Assembly: GCA_001598975.1 (NCBI GenBank)
Contig: BBXU01000594.1
Coordinates: 1-64,000, forward strand
Direction: 5' to 3'
Length of the DNA stretch: 64,000 bases
Source of the DNA: Parachlorella kessleri
Lineage: Eukaryota > Chlorophyta > Trebouxiophyceae > Chlorellales > Chlorellaceae
The notes beneath the pieces are model-generated. The model did not search any database, had not been told where the DNA came from, and saw nothing but the letters and a program-made list of their open reading frames with translations. A program made the translations under genes and the position numbers. Of the stretch, positions 50,077 to 63,400 are shown piece after piece (positions within the stretch are counted from its first letter, which is position 1; each line of letters opens with the position of its first letter).

Positions 50077-50706
50077 AGCAGCTTGTCCACCTCAACCCTG
50101 CAGGCACCCAGCACTGGACGTCGCTGCCACCTCACAAACCTACTTCTGGCGTGGTACTTGCTGTTACTGCGTGCGCAGGGTTGGTAAGTGCCACCAGGCA
50201 AGCTTGGGCAGTGCCACAAGTGCCTAGTAAAGTCCCTAGCCAGCATTGCCCGCCAGCAAGACAGAAGCCAAGCGTGCAGATGTAGCCTACCGGTCAACCT
50301 GGGAAGCCCGTGATCAGTGCTGCAGCCTGCTCTCTGCTTCCCACTCCAGTGCTCTGAAAGTCGTGCCCGCTAGCCCAGGGTTACATGAAAGGTCTCCACT
50401 GCCAACTAAGGCCAACGGGCTTCCTAACTAGCGAGGATCAAGGTTGTGAGCCCAGGCAAGGCACACGCTTGTACTGCTAGGATCCTGGGAAACGAGATAC
50501 CGGTGCCTTCGACTTCCTGAATGAATTACAAACTTTCCAGGTATCAAGACATTCTGTAGCTGGCCTCCCAGGCCCCTGCTGGATCAGGCACTCTGCCAAG
50601 CACTGTGCTGGGAGCCTTCATCACTTTTTCAGCGCTTGCATAGAAGCTTGACAGCAGTACTACTGGAGCAAAGGCAGCCCAAACGCTTGAAGTTGCACCC
50701 CGTAGT
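50077..50706. promoter_or_regulatory. Divergent promoter, PDI-ERV / TAT-SF1-like gene
   Basis: This 630-bp spacer lies between two divergent start codons and must contain both promoters. It is less GC-rich than the flanking exons. No specific element is recognised. Confidence 0.5.
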
Positions 50707-53700
50707 ATGGAAGCTGCTTTAGACGAGTCAGGGGGGTGGTCCTACCTGGATGTCAATGGGCAGGCGCAGGGTGAGTGCTCTTGCTGAGGTTAGCCACCTC
50801 CATGTTAGCAGGCTCCCTGTGTTGTCGTTAATTGCCCTCGTCTTGTCTGTGTTGCAGGGCCCTTCCCTCTGTCTTACCTCCAAGGTGGGAACTCCTCACA
50901 GGCGGGTTCTATTGAAGCACTAGCCGCCTCATAATTAGACCTTTGTCGCCGACACCTCAGCGACAAGCTTTTACCCCGGAAAAGTGTATAGGGCCCCACT
51001 TTTTCTACTTGCAGACTTGAACCGCTCCGGCTATTTCAACCCTGAGGTTCTGTTCTGGAGGGACGGCCAGCCTGAATGGAAGCCCCTCAAGGACTTGCCT
51101 GAGCTTGCTGACACGCTGGCACAGGCAGCCCCCGCTGCAGCAGCAGTTGGGGGCGCAGCGGGTGCAGGGACAAGTGGAGCCGAGCTGGAAGAGCAGCAGG
51201 CTGCTGACGAGAACGGTGGCGCAGTGGTGGGTCAGCTGCAGCAGGCGAAGACCAAGGCAGGTGAGAGATGTGCATAGGCCCTGACGTGTGCATGACGGTA
51301 TGCGTTTTAGCCTGTCCTTGTTGAGGGGTTGTATCTGAGTATAGAGGTACCCTGGCGGGCGCTCCACTCTACTGTCATGACCGCGGCTCTCCAGGCTTCA
51401 CAGGGCCGACTAGATTATAACAACGTGTTGGGGCCGTCCTGTGTGCTAATGCAGCCGCCGTCCAGTCCGCTGCGTCTGCGGCCGCTGAGCTGGCAGCCGC
51501 CAGTGGTGGCACTGTGACACGCAAGAAAGGTCCTGTGCTAGCCAGCAAGCCGGTGGTGGTGGCAGCAACTCCGGCAGCGGCAGCAGAGCCACAAGCAGAA
51601 CCTTCGGCAGCAGAAGCGGACCCAGAGCTTGCAGGCTTTCTTGCAGAGATCTCGGCGCTAGAAGGGGCTGCAGGGGAGGTGAGCTGATGCCAACCTTTGG
51701 GGGTCAGAACCGACACTCGACTGCTGTGAGGAGGGGTCTTACGGTGTAGCGGCTACATATGACAAGCTTGACAACGACACCTCTTCGTGAGCAGCAGTGC
51801 CCTACTGGAGGTCATTCTTCCCTCCTGTTCTGTGGCGGTCAGTGAGGCCAGTAACCTTGCGCATAGCCCCACCTATGATTGCCAATGACCTGGCGGTCAG
51901 TGGGTGCAGGAGGAGGGCGCGGCCCCAGCCTCGCCACCCCCTGATGAGCGCACCTTTGTGGATGATGATGGCACGCTTTACGTGTGGGACCCCGCACTGC
52001 GCAAGTTTATGCCCAGCGAGCAGCCGGCGGGGTGGGTGCCTGGCGAGGGGTTTATAGGGTTGGGGGCTGCTCCCGGCTGGGCGGTGTTTCTTGTTTGGGC
52101 CTTTGAAGGAAGTAGCAACAATTATACCGGTGCACGCTGGAGAGGCGTCACACCTCAAACGATCAGTATTGCGTGAGGGCCTGCTTGGTTCACCAAAAGG
52201 GTGCATGGCTGCTCAGTTACTAAAGAAGTCAGACGGGTTCCTCCGTGCCCAGGTATGTCAGAGTGACAGAGGTGTGACAGGAGCATGACTGCTGCCCTGC
52301 AGGTACACAGAAGAGGACATGGTTTTTGCCGGGGCTGACGAGGTGCAGCCGCCATATGAAACCCCGCCGCGGCAGGGCGAGGGGGAGGACGAGGAAAGCG
52401 GTGAAGAGGGGCAGGAAGGGAGGCAGCAGCAGGAGGGGGAAGGCCCTGCCGCAGCAGCGGAAGGCGGCAGCAGCATGGGAGGGGAGGATGAGGGCAACGC
52501 CGGCAGCAATGGTGGTGAGGAGGAGGGGGGCGCCGCCGCCGGCAGCAAGCGCACGCGGCAGCAGGAGGCGGGGCTGGAGGCGGCCAGGGAGCGCGCCAAG
52601 AAGGCCAAGGCGGCCAAGCAGCAGCAGGCGGGCTGGTTTGAGCTCAAGGTCAACACCAGCGTGTATGTGATGGGGCTGCCGGAGGTGAGCCCCCCTGCTT
52701 GCCTATGCGGAAGACCACCTCGGCCACTGGACACCTTTGCACTGTCTCGGTGACTCGGATGAATAGGTAGTTTAGTGAAGACGCCCAGGCATCAAGGGCA
52801 CCGCCGCAGCCGTGCCTGGGGTGGTGCCCTGCAAGAACCACAGGGCACCAGCCACGGGCGTGGTTGACAAGACGCCCTTGGTTACACATCACGGGCCGGG
52901 TCCCATGACGTGGCTATGGGCTCCACTGGTAACATTGAGGTTTCCACACCTCGCTGGCTGTGACACAGCCGTTACCGAAGCCAGCAGTGTTGGCTCACCC
53001 CTCGGCCTTAGCCCGTACAGCCCACCAGCCAGAGCTTTGGGAGCGAGGCACCGCACGCCGACTGGTGATTTATGCTAGTCCATGGCCGCTCCATGGATTT
53101 GCAGGACGTGACGGAGCAGGAGGTGGTGGAGACCTTCAGCAAGTGCGGCATCATCAAAGAGGATGACCAGGTACGGGGATGTGTACTTTGCGCCCGCTGG
53201 GCTGGCCTGTGTACGGGGTAGACTGTAGTGGTGCCGTCGATGACGCTGGAGAGTGAGGTGATGGCGAATCCCTTGAGGCGGACCGGAGGGGGCCCAGAGC
53301 GGTTCAAGAGCCCAAGCACCCGTCGATCATGCTAGCATGGGAGTTTATGTGGCTGTTTCACGAGGGGGTGGGAAACTGCTGCTGCGGGCACGGCTGTCGC
53401 TACTGAAAAAATGCAATGTGCAATGCCGTCACATCTGCGTAGCCCTTTATAAGACCTGCTGATAAGCCCCAGGGGAGATTCTCCAAGGCACTCCACCGGC
53501 CCTGCTTAACCTTGCTTCCTGCCTGCCTGCTTTGCCTGGCTGCAGCGGCGGCCACGGGTGAAGATATACCGCGACAAGGATACAGGGCGGCCCAAGGGCG
53601 ATGGTCTGGTCACCTTCTTGAAGGAGCCCTCCGTGGACCTAGCCATACAGATCCTGGATGGGTCGCCCTTCAGATACGGCCTCAAGGTGCGAGTGACCCC

Positions 53701-55701
53701 GCAGCTTATGGCCCAGGCGTGCTGCTCCCAGCTGGGGCTGGAGTTAGTTTCTTTTGTCGTTTCATCAAATGTGGAGGGTGCAAATGCCGGCTTGGGGTTG
53801 TGCCGTGCCGTGCGGGGTAGCGCAGTGGCAAGTTGGCGGCACTGTAAGGCAGGGCGTGGCCGATGAAGGGTCCTGTTTTGTCAGTTGTTGCTCGGCCCCC
53901 TGGCTTGACACTCCTCTCGGCTGGGTATGGTGCCCCACGCATTCATGCACGCTTCCCCAGGCAGGGCGGCACTGTTAGAGTGCTGTACATATCACAGCCC
54001 CCCACGTCATGCTATGCATCCAAGTAGAGCCTTACGGTGGAGGACACAGCGCACTGCTGCTGACCCTGCTAGCACCTGTGAAAGGTCCGCTAAACTCCTC
54101 CCTCCCCTCGCCGCCCGCCCTGCCACATTGCCAACCCACCAACCGCCCCCGTGGTCTGCAGCCGATGAGCGTCAGCCTGGCCAAGTTTGAGCAGAAGGGC
54201 AACGAGTACGTGGCCAAGCAGGACCCGCGGCAGAAGCGCGCCAAGAAGAAGGTGCTACAGAAGCTGGAGAAGGACCTGGGGTGGACGGGCTTTGACGACA
54301 TCCTCAAGCCGCAGCAGGCAAGTGGTTGTGGTACACCAAGACTGCTGGCTGCATTCCAGTCTTCACACACGTGCGCAGGGGAGCAACAGCAAGGCGTGGG
54401 TCCACTGAGGCCAGTCAGAAAGCGTGGGGGATCGGCACGCCTCGGCCTGCCACTGTGCTGGCGGCAGCCATGCCAGAGCAAGATCCCTGTGGCTGTGAGC
54501 TATACCCTTGGTTTCCGATACCAAGGCCGGCATCCCACGCACAGTACGGCCAATGCTGCTGAAAGCATTCACTCGGCCCACGCTCCTGTACCCATTCGTC
54601 TTGGAGGTCCCCTGGAGTGGAGGATGGACCCTGGGACGAAGTTCATGCTGGGCTCACATGACACGTCACCCTGCACCGGCCTCGTCACAGGTGACGGTCG
54701 TCATCAAGCACATGTTCCACCCGGATGAGTTCTTGCAAGACCCCGGCTTCAAGGATGAGCTGGAGGGGGACGTGACAGCAGAGTGCGCAAAGCTGGGGCC
54801 GGTGGACAAGGTGGGTGTGCTGGGCGGCATGTGGAACACCACAGGGCAAGCTAGTAAGGAGGCGTCCTTGACAGTATGTGGGGTAGGAGGCGGAGGCGAG
54901 TGTTGTGCAAGGGGTGCTGTTAAGAGACACCAGAAGCCCGGGAAGCTCAGCCCTTCACTCATTTAAGTGCGTGTGCGAGGGGTTGAGGCCCTTGTATCCT
55001 TGCCTTGCCTGCGAGATGATCGAGCAAGCCGGGCAACAGCTAGCCTGCCAATTTTCGAAAGCGCCAACAGGCGTAGTTCCGCCATTGTTGGGCTTCTGAC
55101 GCTCCAGCCAACAGCAGCTCTTTGCTCGGAGGGCACCTCCTGACCTTCCTATACCCTCTGCGCTGACGATCCCTCCCCCGCTATGGTCCTGAACCTGCGT
55201 CATCCTGCCCACCATGCAGGTGCGGGTGTTCCAGCACAACCCGGAAGGGGTAGTCAGCGTCAAGTTTAAGACCGAGGAGGGGGCTGATGAGTGCACCCGC
55301 GTCATGAACGGACGTTTTTTTGCGGGGCGGCAACTAGAGGCCTTCAAGTGGGACGGCGTCACCAACTACAATGTCAAGGTGCGTGACTGACTGAATTTGC
55401 CTTCCCTGGAGGCAAGCATGCTTGGGGATTGGCTGCTTGTTGCATAGCAGTTTCCGTTGACAAGCTGGGATGCCCCTTGGCTGAGGCTACGGGCTTGGTG
55501 TTGGTTTGGGCTGTTTCCCTGGCTGGAGTTTTTTGTGGCCAGGCCCACACAGCTGGGCTGCTTGGCTTTAAGCCAATGGCTTACAGTAATCTCCTCAGTT
55601 GAGCTGGGTTTGTGCAGGCAAAGGAGAGCGAGGAGGAGCAGCTAGCACGGCTTGAGAAATTCGCCAAGGAGCTCGAAGGTCGAGAGTCGGGGCAGGCTTA
55701 A
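50707..55701 (+). CDS. TAT-SF1/CUS2-like splicing factor with GYF domain (ELF9-like)
   Basis: TAT-SF1/CUS2 proteins bind SF3B1 through a U2AF-homology motif and assist U2 snRNP; Arabidopsis ELF9 belongs here. Exons 50707-50770, 50858-50884, 51015-51260, 51455-51678, 51910-52031, 52303-52684, 53105-53170, 53546-53686, 54162-54317, 54691-54810, 55220-55378 and 55618-55701 join in phase to 596 residues. A GYF_2-like domain opens the protein (GGWSYLDVNGQAQGPFPL, SGYFNPEVLFWRDGQPEWKP). Two Ala/Glu-rich linkers follow, the second with FVDDDGTLYVWDPALRKFMP. RRM1 starts at NTSVYVMGLPEDVTEQEV. The basic linker RQKRAKKKVLQKLEKDLGW precedes the C-terminal UHM (TVVIKHMFHPDEF, GVVSVKFKTEEGADEC, and GRFFAGRQ carrying the R-x-F motif). 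The intron after 54317 starts GCAAGT. Confidence 0.92.
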
Positions 55702-55847
55702 GTTGTCCACGCTGCCTGCGCCCAGAACCCGTGCTGCGCTTGGCATGCTGCGCTCTCTAGGCACACGCCAGGCACACTCTTGCCCGACATGCACCATGGT
55801 GTAACCCTAAGAGATGCGCAAGTTCCAAAAGGTGACAGTGGGCAGCC

Positions 55848-58800
55848 ATGCAGCAGTCCCAGTCAAGTTTCCAGTCGGTGCCGCCTCGGCGACAGTCATG
55901 TGTGATGCAAGCAGCGCACAGCCTCACAGCGCACAACCTCAGGAAGAGACAGAATCGTATCTCGGAGCTCCCCATTCCCGACCACCTGAGAGCTGCGTTA
56001 ACTGTGCGCCACAAACCGCATCCAGCGCAGCCCTGCAGTACCCCGCTGTTGACGGACACGCTGCACGACAGGTCTCTCATCCAGCTAACAAGCTACATAG
56101 GCGGTTGTTGGGTGCCTGGCTCTGACGACCAGGTCTCGGTGAGTGGCTTAAGAGGTGACCAATTCAACTGCAGCTGGCCTCGCCCTTGCTACTGCAGCGA
56201 CAGAGCTCCTGATGCTGCCCAGCCCCGCATTATTCCCACCTTTGTTGTAACATACAGGTTGAGAACCCTGCCACCGGCCATGAGATTGCCAGGGTGTTTA
56301 AGTGTGGTGCCGGGGAGGCCAGGGCAGCCGTGGCAGCGGCGGCAGCTGCCTTCCAGACCTGGGCTGCTTTGACAGTGAACCAGAGGGCCGACATCCTGCT
56401 CAGGTCAGGACACCCAAGCCGGCCACACCCTTGGCTCTTGCCATTTGTGCACAAAGCGCCTCCCTGACCTGCTTTGGAACCATCAAGTTAGGCGGGCAGG
56501 CCCCAGAGTGTATGCCAAGGACCCCCTGTTGTACATGACATGCGCTGCTACGCAAGCAAGCGCAGGTGGCACGCTGAGATGGTGAAGGCCAGGAGGGACC
56601 TGACCCACCTTATGACCCTGGAGTGTGGCAAGCCACTGGCAGAAGCGTGTGCCGAGTTCGACAAGGGGTGAGCTGCGGGCCAAGCTGTGCATGGGCTGCA
56701 CTCGCTTCCGGCTGTGATGGGTAGCCATAAGCTGTGCTGCAGTAAAAGGACTGCAGGGCTTGGTATCATCTCTATGTTTCTCGGTGTGGTGATTCAAGCC
56801 TAACAAATCTGGGATGAATGAAGGCCTTCACCCCACAGCGCCTCTGCTCCCTCCACCTGTAAGCCCGCCATCACAGGCGTGCTCTGCGTGCTGTGCTACA
56901 CCTGCAGTGTGGCCTCCCTGTCCTGGTTTGCCGAGGAGGCGCGGCGATCCAGCGGTGAGCTGCTGCCAGCAGCCGACCTCCACAGGAGATTCCTGGTGGC
57001 TAGGGCACCGCTGGGGGTGGTGGGCGCAATCACCCCCTGGAACTTCCCCCTCTCAATGATCACCCGCAAGGTGGCCCCAGCGCTGGCGGCGGGCTGCACG
57101 GTGAGCCCAGGATGGGCCACAACTACGACTAGCTGGTGGCCGGCAGGCAGGAGGCGTAGAGCAGAGTTGGGTGATTGCTGACAGGGCTAGCTATCGACCC
57201 TCTGCAGTGGGGTGGGCTGGTTAGGCCTAGGCCAGGCTGGCATGGGGCATTGGTGGTACCGGACGTCGGCTTGGTGGAGCTGCGGGAGGAAAGGAGTGTT
57301 CTGGCTTACCTGCAGGGCTGCTGGGAAGGGAAGCGTGCCATCGCAAAGCGTGTGGTGGCAAGCTGTACAGATAGTGATTCACGCTTACTAGCACCGCGCC
57401 TCCTCAGTGTGCCTCTATGATGAAGCCTCGCTGCAAACCCATTTACTGGTGCATCTTGGCCCTGCAGGTTGTGCTCAAGCCCAGCGAGCTGACCCCCCTC
57501 ACAGCTCTGGCCCTGGCCGAGCTAGCACACCGAGCTGGTGTGCCTTCCGGGGTCTTCAATGTAGTCTGTGGCGATGCCCCTGCCATCGTGGACGCCCTGC
57601 TAGATTCCCCTGAGGTAGGCAGAGCTGATGGTATAGCCACACTCAAAGGTGGCGTCACAGGTTGACTGGGCAATCGGGGGCTGATTTGCCTGCTGCTGGT
57701 GATGCCCGTCGTCTGTAATGGCTAGTTAGGTGCACAGTCTGTCAGACCCTGAGAGCTAGCCAGTCAGCACCAGCGGTGCCCCTCACTACCAGGAACGTTG
57801 ACCATTGCCCTGGCACCATGTACGTGAAGTCGCTTTCTGACATGTCAAGGCAAGGCTGGAGTCGTTACATCCGCTTACTGATGGCTGCACCGGCCGCGCT
57901 GCATGCCACGCTATGCCATGCTGGCGTGCAGGTGCGCAAGCTGAGCTTCACCGGTTCCACTGCGGTGGGCAAGCGGCTGATGGCAGGGGCAGCCCACAAT
58001 GTGCAGCGGCTGTCCCTGGAGCTGGGGGGCAACGCGCCCCTGGTCGTGTTCGAGGATGCAGGTGGGGGCCCTGAAGCAGAACCGCCGCAGCTACATGCAG
58101 TCACGCAGACTACCATCTTCACTGACGTGCAGAGGCTGGAAACCTGTTATATGCGCCTGGACCTGGAGCCGAAGCAAATTCATGGTCGAGACATCTGTTG
58201 TTTGCTGTAAAGGTGATGGCAGCTCGGCTTCCCTCCCCTTGCAGATATTGAACAAGCAGCCAGGGATGCAGCCTCATCCTCTTACCGCAATAGCGGTCAG
58301 ACTTGTACCAGTGTCAACCGGCTGCTGGTGCAGGCAAGTGAGACTGCGGCGGGGACTAGTTCCCAATCAGGATAATCTTGAGTTGTTCAACCGTGCTCCC
58401 TGTGCGCTGAGTGGCATCAGGTTCCGATACCGCAGACCCTGCAGACCAGGCCTCACACACACCCAACTGCAGCCTCACCCTTTAAGGGAAAGCTGGGCAC
58501 CTGGCTGCAGGCCTCGGTGCATGATGCCTTTGTTGAGGCTTTCCTGGCTGAGGTGGCCAAGCTGAGGCTGGGCGACGGCCTTCACCCCACCACCACACAG
58601 GGCCCCCTCATCTCCAGCTCGGCACTGCAACGGGTAAGCCGATCTTAGTCATGCCCTTCTGCAGCTCCACGTGCCAGGCAGCTCAAGGCCTGGCCCCTCT
58701 TTCATATGGTCAGCAGGGCCTCTAGCTGACCCGCAGAAAACTCAAAAGGTTATTGAGTGTAAGCCGGTTACAGAAGTTGGCTAGGGCGGCTGTGACTGGC

Positions 58801-59880
58801 AAGAAGCTGGTGTGGCTGCAGGTGGATGGTCTAGTGCAGGATGCTTTGAACAGGGGGGCCAGGCTGGCTGCCGGCGGCAGGCCGGCTGGTCCCTGGGAGG
58901 TTCGGCGGCGCAGCCAGGGGCAGCCGAGTGCTGGGGGCCACTTCTACCTACCCACGGTTCTAACGGGTAAGCAAACGATTTGGCACAATCAAACGTCCTC
59001 TCACAGCTGGTTCTTCCATTAACCCTTGCATGCCATCCTAGGAGGCCTGTGGAGGGGCTGGGAGCTAAGACAATCATAATATCCCCAAAAGATTATGCGC
59101 TGGCAGCAGGGGAGAGGAAGCATGCTACCCTGTCGGACTTTGCGGTGCAGGGGTCACCCCAGCCATGCGCGTTTTCCAAGAAGAGATTTTTGGGCCCATC
59201 ACGCCTGTCACACCCTTCACATCCGAGCAAGAGGCGCTGGACCTCGCCAATAGCACACCATACGGACTGGCAGCCTACGTATATACCAAGGTACAAGGCG
59301 GACAGGGAGTAGAGCACACCTTTGAGCTGAGCTCAAGGAGATTGTGATGTGGTATTGAGCTGAGGACCCCGCCCTGCCCTCTATTTGGCATCCCTCCCTT
59401 ATGGGAATGGGAAAGCCCTAGGATAACCCCTGGCCTGGAGTACTAGGGCTCACAGTAGGGTGGCGCTAGGGCTGCACTACTAGGGCTGCGTTAGGGCCTC
59501 GTCATAGCTCCTAGCTCCTCCCCTTGCCTTGGCCTAGTATGAGACTAAGGTGGGCACTAGGGGCACCCCGACGAACCTGCTGCCCCTAGCAGACCTCTAA
59601 ATACCCCTGGTGGCCCGCCTAGTCACCCCTTGTGTTGCACTAGGCCAGGCCTGGCATCTCACTGCTGACGATGGGGTGTGGGCTGTGTTTACAGGATCCA
59701 GGCCGCATGTGGCGGCTGCCAGAGCTGCTGCAGTTTGGCGTTGTGGGCGTCAACGAGGTGGCAGTGACCAGCGAGGCGGCGCCCTTTGGAGGCATGAAGC
59801 AGTCGGGCATGGGCATCGAGCACTCCTCACACGGCTTGGCAGAGTACCAGCAGTTCAAAACGGTGTGCATGCGGTGTTGA
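55848..59880 (+). CDS. SSADH: Succinate-semialdehyde dehydrogenase (ALDH5), probably mitochondrial
   Basis: It oxidises succinate semialdehyde to succinate with NAD(P)+, the last step of the GABA shunt. Exons 55848-56138, 56258-56403, 56566-56667, 56908-57100, 57468-57614, 57932-58061, 58245-58333, 58511-58633, 58822-58966, 59151-59290 and 59695-59880 join in phase to 563 residues. Family blocks are [74 protein letters not shown], the base Glu323 in [14 protein letters not shown], catalytic Cys357 in [28 protein letters not shown] and [12 protein letters not shown]. The second Cys of the usual C-x-C loop is Ser here. The basic N-terminus suggests a mitochondrial presequence. Exon 4 is set at [12 protein letters not shown] because an earlier acceptor (56839) would insert about 23 residues absent from the family. 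The intron after 58333 starts GCAAGT. Confidence 0.93.
59415..59660. repeat. Degenerate CTAG/CTAGGG-rich stretch in SSADH intron
   Basis: About ten CTAG tetramers, many as CTAGGG(C), cluster in the last SSADH intron without a fixed period. Confidence 0.6.
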
Positions 59881-60405
59881 GCTGGGGCTGCCGGCTGCCG
59901 TAGGCTGGTGTCTTGCCCTTGAGTTCAGATAGGGTTATGCAGACCACCCGGCTGCCATCACTACAGCTGGTTACTGTGTCACAACTACCTTGCTCAGCTC
60001 CACTCTAATACGTGCTACCATTAGTGTCACATGCTAATTTTAGGGCTGATGGGAACATTGCTTGGCTCCTATCGGCATTGGACAATGACTATGACACCCA
60101 TTGAAGCCATCCTTTCCTTGGTTCCTAAGACAAACCAAATCACAAATCAGATGAAAATGCATGTAAGCCGCATGTGCTATTACACAGTCTTAACCCTACA
60201 TCCTGCTAAAAGAACTTGATTGCCTCAGCATTGCGCGCCGCCCTGCAGACCCAGGTTACATCGACTGCACCACCTGCCACCACCAGGATTCATGTTAAAG
60301 CACACCTTGCATCGAGCACCATTAGTATAATACACGCCTTCTGCTTGCTCGACAGCCCACTCTTGTCAGGCCATCGTCCTGTTGAGCGCTGCTATGTAGA
60401 AAACA
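59881..60405. other. Convergent 3' UTR spacer
   Basis: This lies tail to tail between SSADH and the helicase gene, and is AT-richer than average. A TGTAA, the chlorophyte-type poly(A) signal, occurs near 60163 on the plus strand. No gene is recognised. Confidence 0.55.
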
Positions 60406-63400
60406 TCAATTGAACTGGGAGGATGTGGAACCCCTGCACGCCCTTCTCACAGGTATCAGCGACTCTGCCGCTGGCCTAGGTCTCTTCAAGGCCTGAGGTC
60501 CGCGACTCCTAGGCTTCAAATCCTGCTGCTTGCCGCTACCTTCCCTGTCTGGCATTTGGCATTCAGCCTGCCGTGCAGCGCCGCTATCTTGGCATTGTCC
60601 ATTCCAATGTCCCAGCTGCGGAGGTGCTGCCGCGGGGCACACATCTGGCGCAGGTGAGCAGGCTGGCTCTGCCGCCTGGGTCGAGTCTCTTTGGTGGTGC
60701 TGCTGCTCTTTCTGCAATCTCTGCTGTTTCCCCAGCTGCCATTGCCTCACCCTTTCAGCAATGCTCGGGCTGGAAGAACGAGGAAGAGAACCCGCTGCTG
60801 CCTCCCGCGTTGCTCTGTCAGCCTCTACAGCACTGGCTGGGCTGCCAGCTGACTGATGTCCACCCCAGTCATGCTCTTCGTCTGGCAACCTCCCCATGAA
60901 CTTGAGGACTGGCTTGCGCTCCAGCTGGCTGACCACATCACAGAGGATGGAGCTGCATCGCATGGGGTTTAGCTCCCTTGTAACTGGGCACAGCACGGTT
61001 GCACCAGGCCCTGCTTGTATGCAAAAGAACATTGCTGGGCACGCCTGTAGAAGAGTAAGCGGTTGGTAAACAACTCTGTCAACAAGGGGGCACAACTCGC
61101 CGCCATCTGCAGGGGCGGCGAGTTGTCGATGTGGCAGGCGCTGCTAACAGAGGCAATAGTTTGAGGCACACTGTACTGACAGCGGCTGGATGGCATGTCC
61201 TACCACACTTCATCTTGAGCTGTATGCACGCCTTAGCATGTCAGCCAGTCAGCCGCTGCTAAGTGCCTACCTTGTATGTAGCTGATTTCCAACACGTCCC
61301 TGGCCCTAGTAGCTGCCACATGGAAAAGCCGCCTTTCCTCAGCAAGGTGCGCGTCAAGTGCCTCCTGATAACTCTCGTCTGCAGGCACAAGAGCCAGAGC
61401 AGGTAGTGTTGTCTGCCAGCTGAAAAGCTATACGCAGCACTGATGCTTGCGCCGCCTGCTGGATGGAACATACATGCATGCCTGGCGTCTTTGCAACTGC
61501 TGGGCCATAGGGTCACGATAATAGCAACTTTCAGTTTACGGGGGAGAAGGGAGGCCTAAGACTGACTACGTGCGTTCGGCTTGCCTGAGGATGCGTCATC
61601 CTCAGCTGGCCTGAGGTAGACTGGCAGATAGTAGTCGTTCACTGTTGGCATGAAGACAGCTGGCCACTCCAGGCCCTTGGCAGCGTGGATGGTGGTTACA
61701 GTGACAGCCTGACCCTGTCCCGCCTGCACTGATATGGGTACGGACCTATTTAGCTGCTCAGGTGCTGCACCTCTTCACCCTTAACCCGTTAACAATGTCA
61801 ACAGCGCTAGTGCAAGAAGGGAAGCAATGCCAGCCATAGCCTCAGCCATACCTGGCAGGCTTGGTGGCCCTCCTCCAGGTGGCTAAGGAAGTCACGTAGG
61901 CATGCCATGCCGAGACTGCATGGCAGAGGCATGCATGCTACTCAGACAACGCAAAGGCTTCTGGCGTCACCCAGAACTAGATCTTTAGGCACGGAAAGGT
62001 GGGCCCTGCTCTAGGCAATTCTAGAGGTATTACGCCTGCTCATGAGCAGCAGAATTAAAGCAGAAGGGCCGGAGGAAGGCTTGCAGACATGCCGCGTCTG
62101 CACTCTAACTTGGCCTTCCATATTTTCCCTCACCTGGCCAGCTTGGGCTGCTTGTCGGGCTCTTGTGGCTGCCAGCAGTGGTGAAATGATTTGCAGTCCG
62201 CCAAGAGGGCCTGTATGGCGGCCGAGTCCTCACCCTGCAGGGGCGCCATTCAGACCCAGCAAGTGGACGCCAGCCGCTGTGGTCAAACTCCAACATTTCA
62301 GAAGGGCAGAGAGATGGTGCGTAATAGTTTTCCCTGCCTTCCTGCAGCGTCTGCCAAACAGTAATGCACACGCTCAAATCCGTGAGCCTCGACAGGACCT
62401 TCCACTCGAGGGCAGTAGTTACCTGCCGAGGAGATTCTCTGCTGCTGCAGGCCTCTTGCTGCTCCTCCAGCCCACAAAGAAGGTCCTGGCTGCCTTTCGC
62501 CCTATGCCCTGCCACGGCAAGTTCCACCACCTCTGGCATTGGCTTGTCACTGAGTGCTGCTTGCAGCTCAGCTATCCACTGCACTACGCCAGAAAGCCGG
62601 CCCAACATGGCATACGCCTGGACCTCTGCTTGAAAGTGAGCGTGGTCCACAGCTGCCTCTGCATGCACACTGCCCCAGTCCTCCTGCCAGCCCCCGGCAT
62701 CCGGCCCGTCTTCCTGGTGGCTGGCGGGCTGCGACCAGCTGGCAGGCAGCAAGCTGCTGCTGCAGCACATGCTGCGCGCGCAGGCCAGCAGGCTTGGCAC
62801 GGATTTGGCTTGGAGCCGTGCCTCGCTTTGGTATTCCAGTAGTGTCGCCAAGACCGGCGGGCCTGCAACAGCGAGACACATTATGCGTTCAGCAAGTGAT
62901 GGCCTTTGTACTGGCACAGAAACGCCGATATTTAAGATGAACACCCAGCTTCTTTGCCTGCTTACCAAGTTCATAGCCTGGTACATTTATCAACTTGCGA
63001 AGTGCGACATCATCTTCTGGATTGGCAATAACCTGCGGTGGGAAGATCACATGAAGCCCAGGGTTGCTGTGCTAGCTTGTAGGTCACCTCCCTGACTGCT
63101 AACTGACTGCTAATCCTACAAAACTCATCTGGACAGACATGCCGACAGGCAGTTCAAGGTCAGGGATCGAGGTAGCAAACCGGCTCTGGTTGAAAGACCC
63201 ACAGACCCTGAGAAGCAGCAAACAGCAGAGCAGCTGTACCTGAAGCAGTGTAAGCACCTCAGCTACCACCTCTTGGTCAACTGCGTTGCCGCGTCGAGCT
63301 ATTGTGAAGGGCACATTCAGCCTGCAGCAGGCTTCACGAAGTCATGTCAAGTTTCACAGGGTTTGGACACATGCAGTTTGCATGCCGCCGCCGACTGCGC

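Noticed and set aside
56839..56907. Longer version of SSADH exon 4 starting at 56839
   Set aside because: It keeps frame but inserts about 23 Cys-rich residues absent from the ALDH5 family. The acceptor at 56907/56908 restores the normal sequence.
62042..62842. 266-codon open frame on the plus strand
   Set aside because: It lies opposite the helicase exons, which have family motifs and correct splice phases; the plus frame has none.
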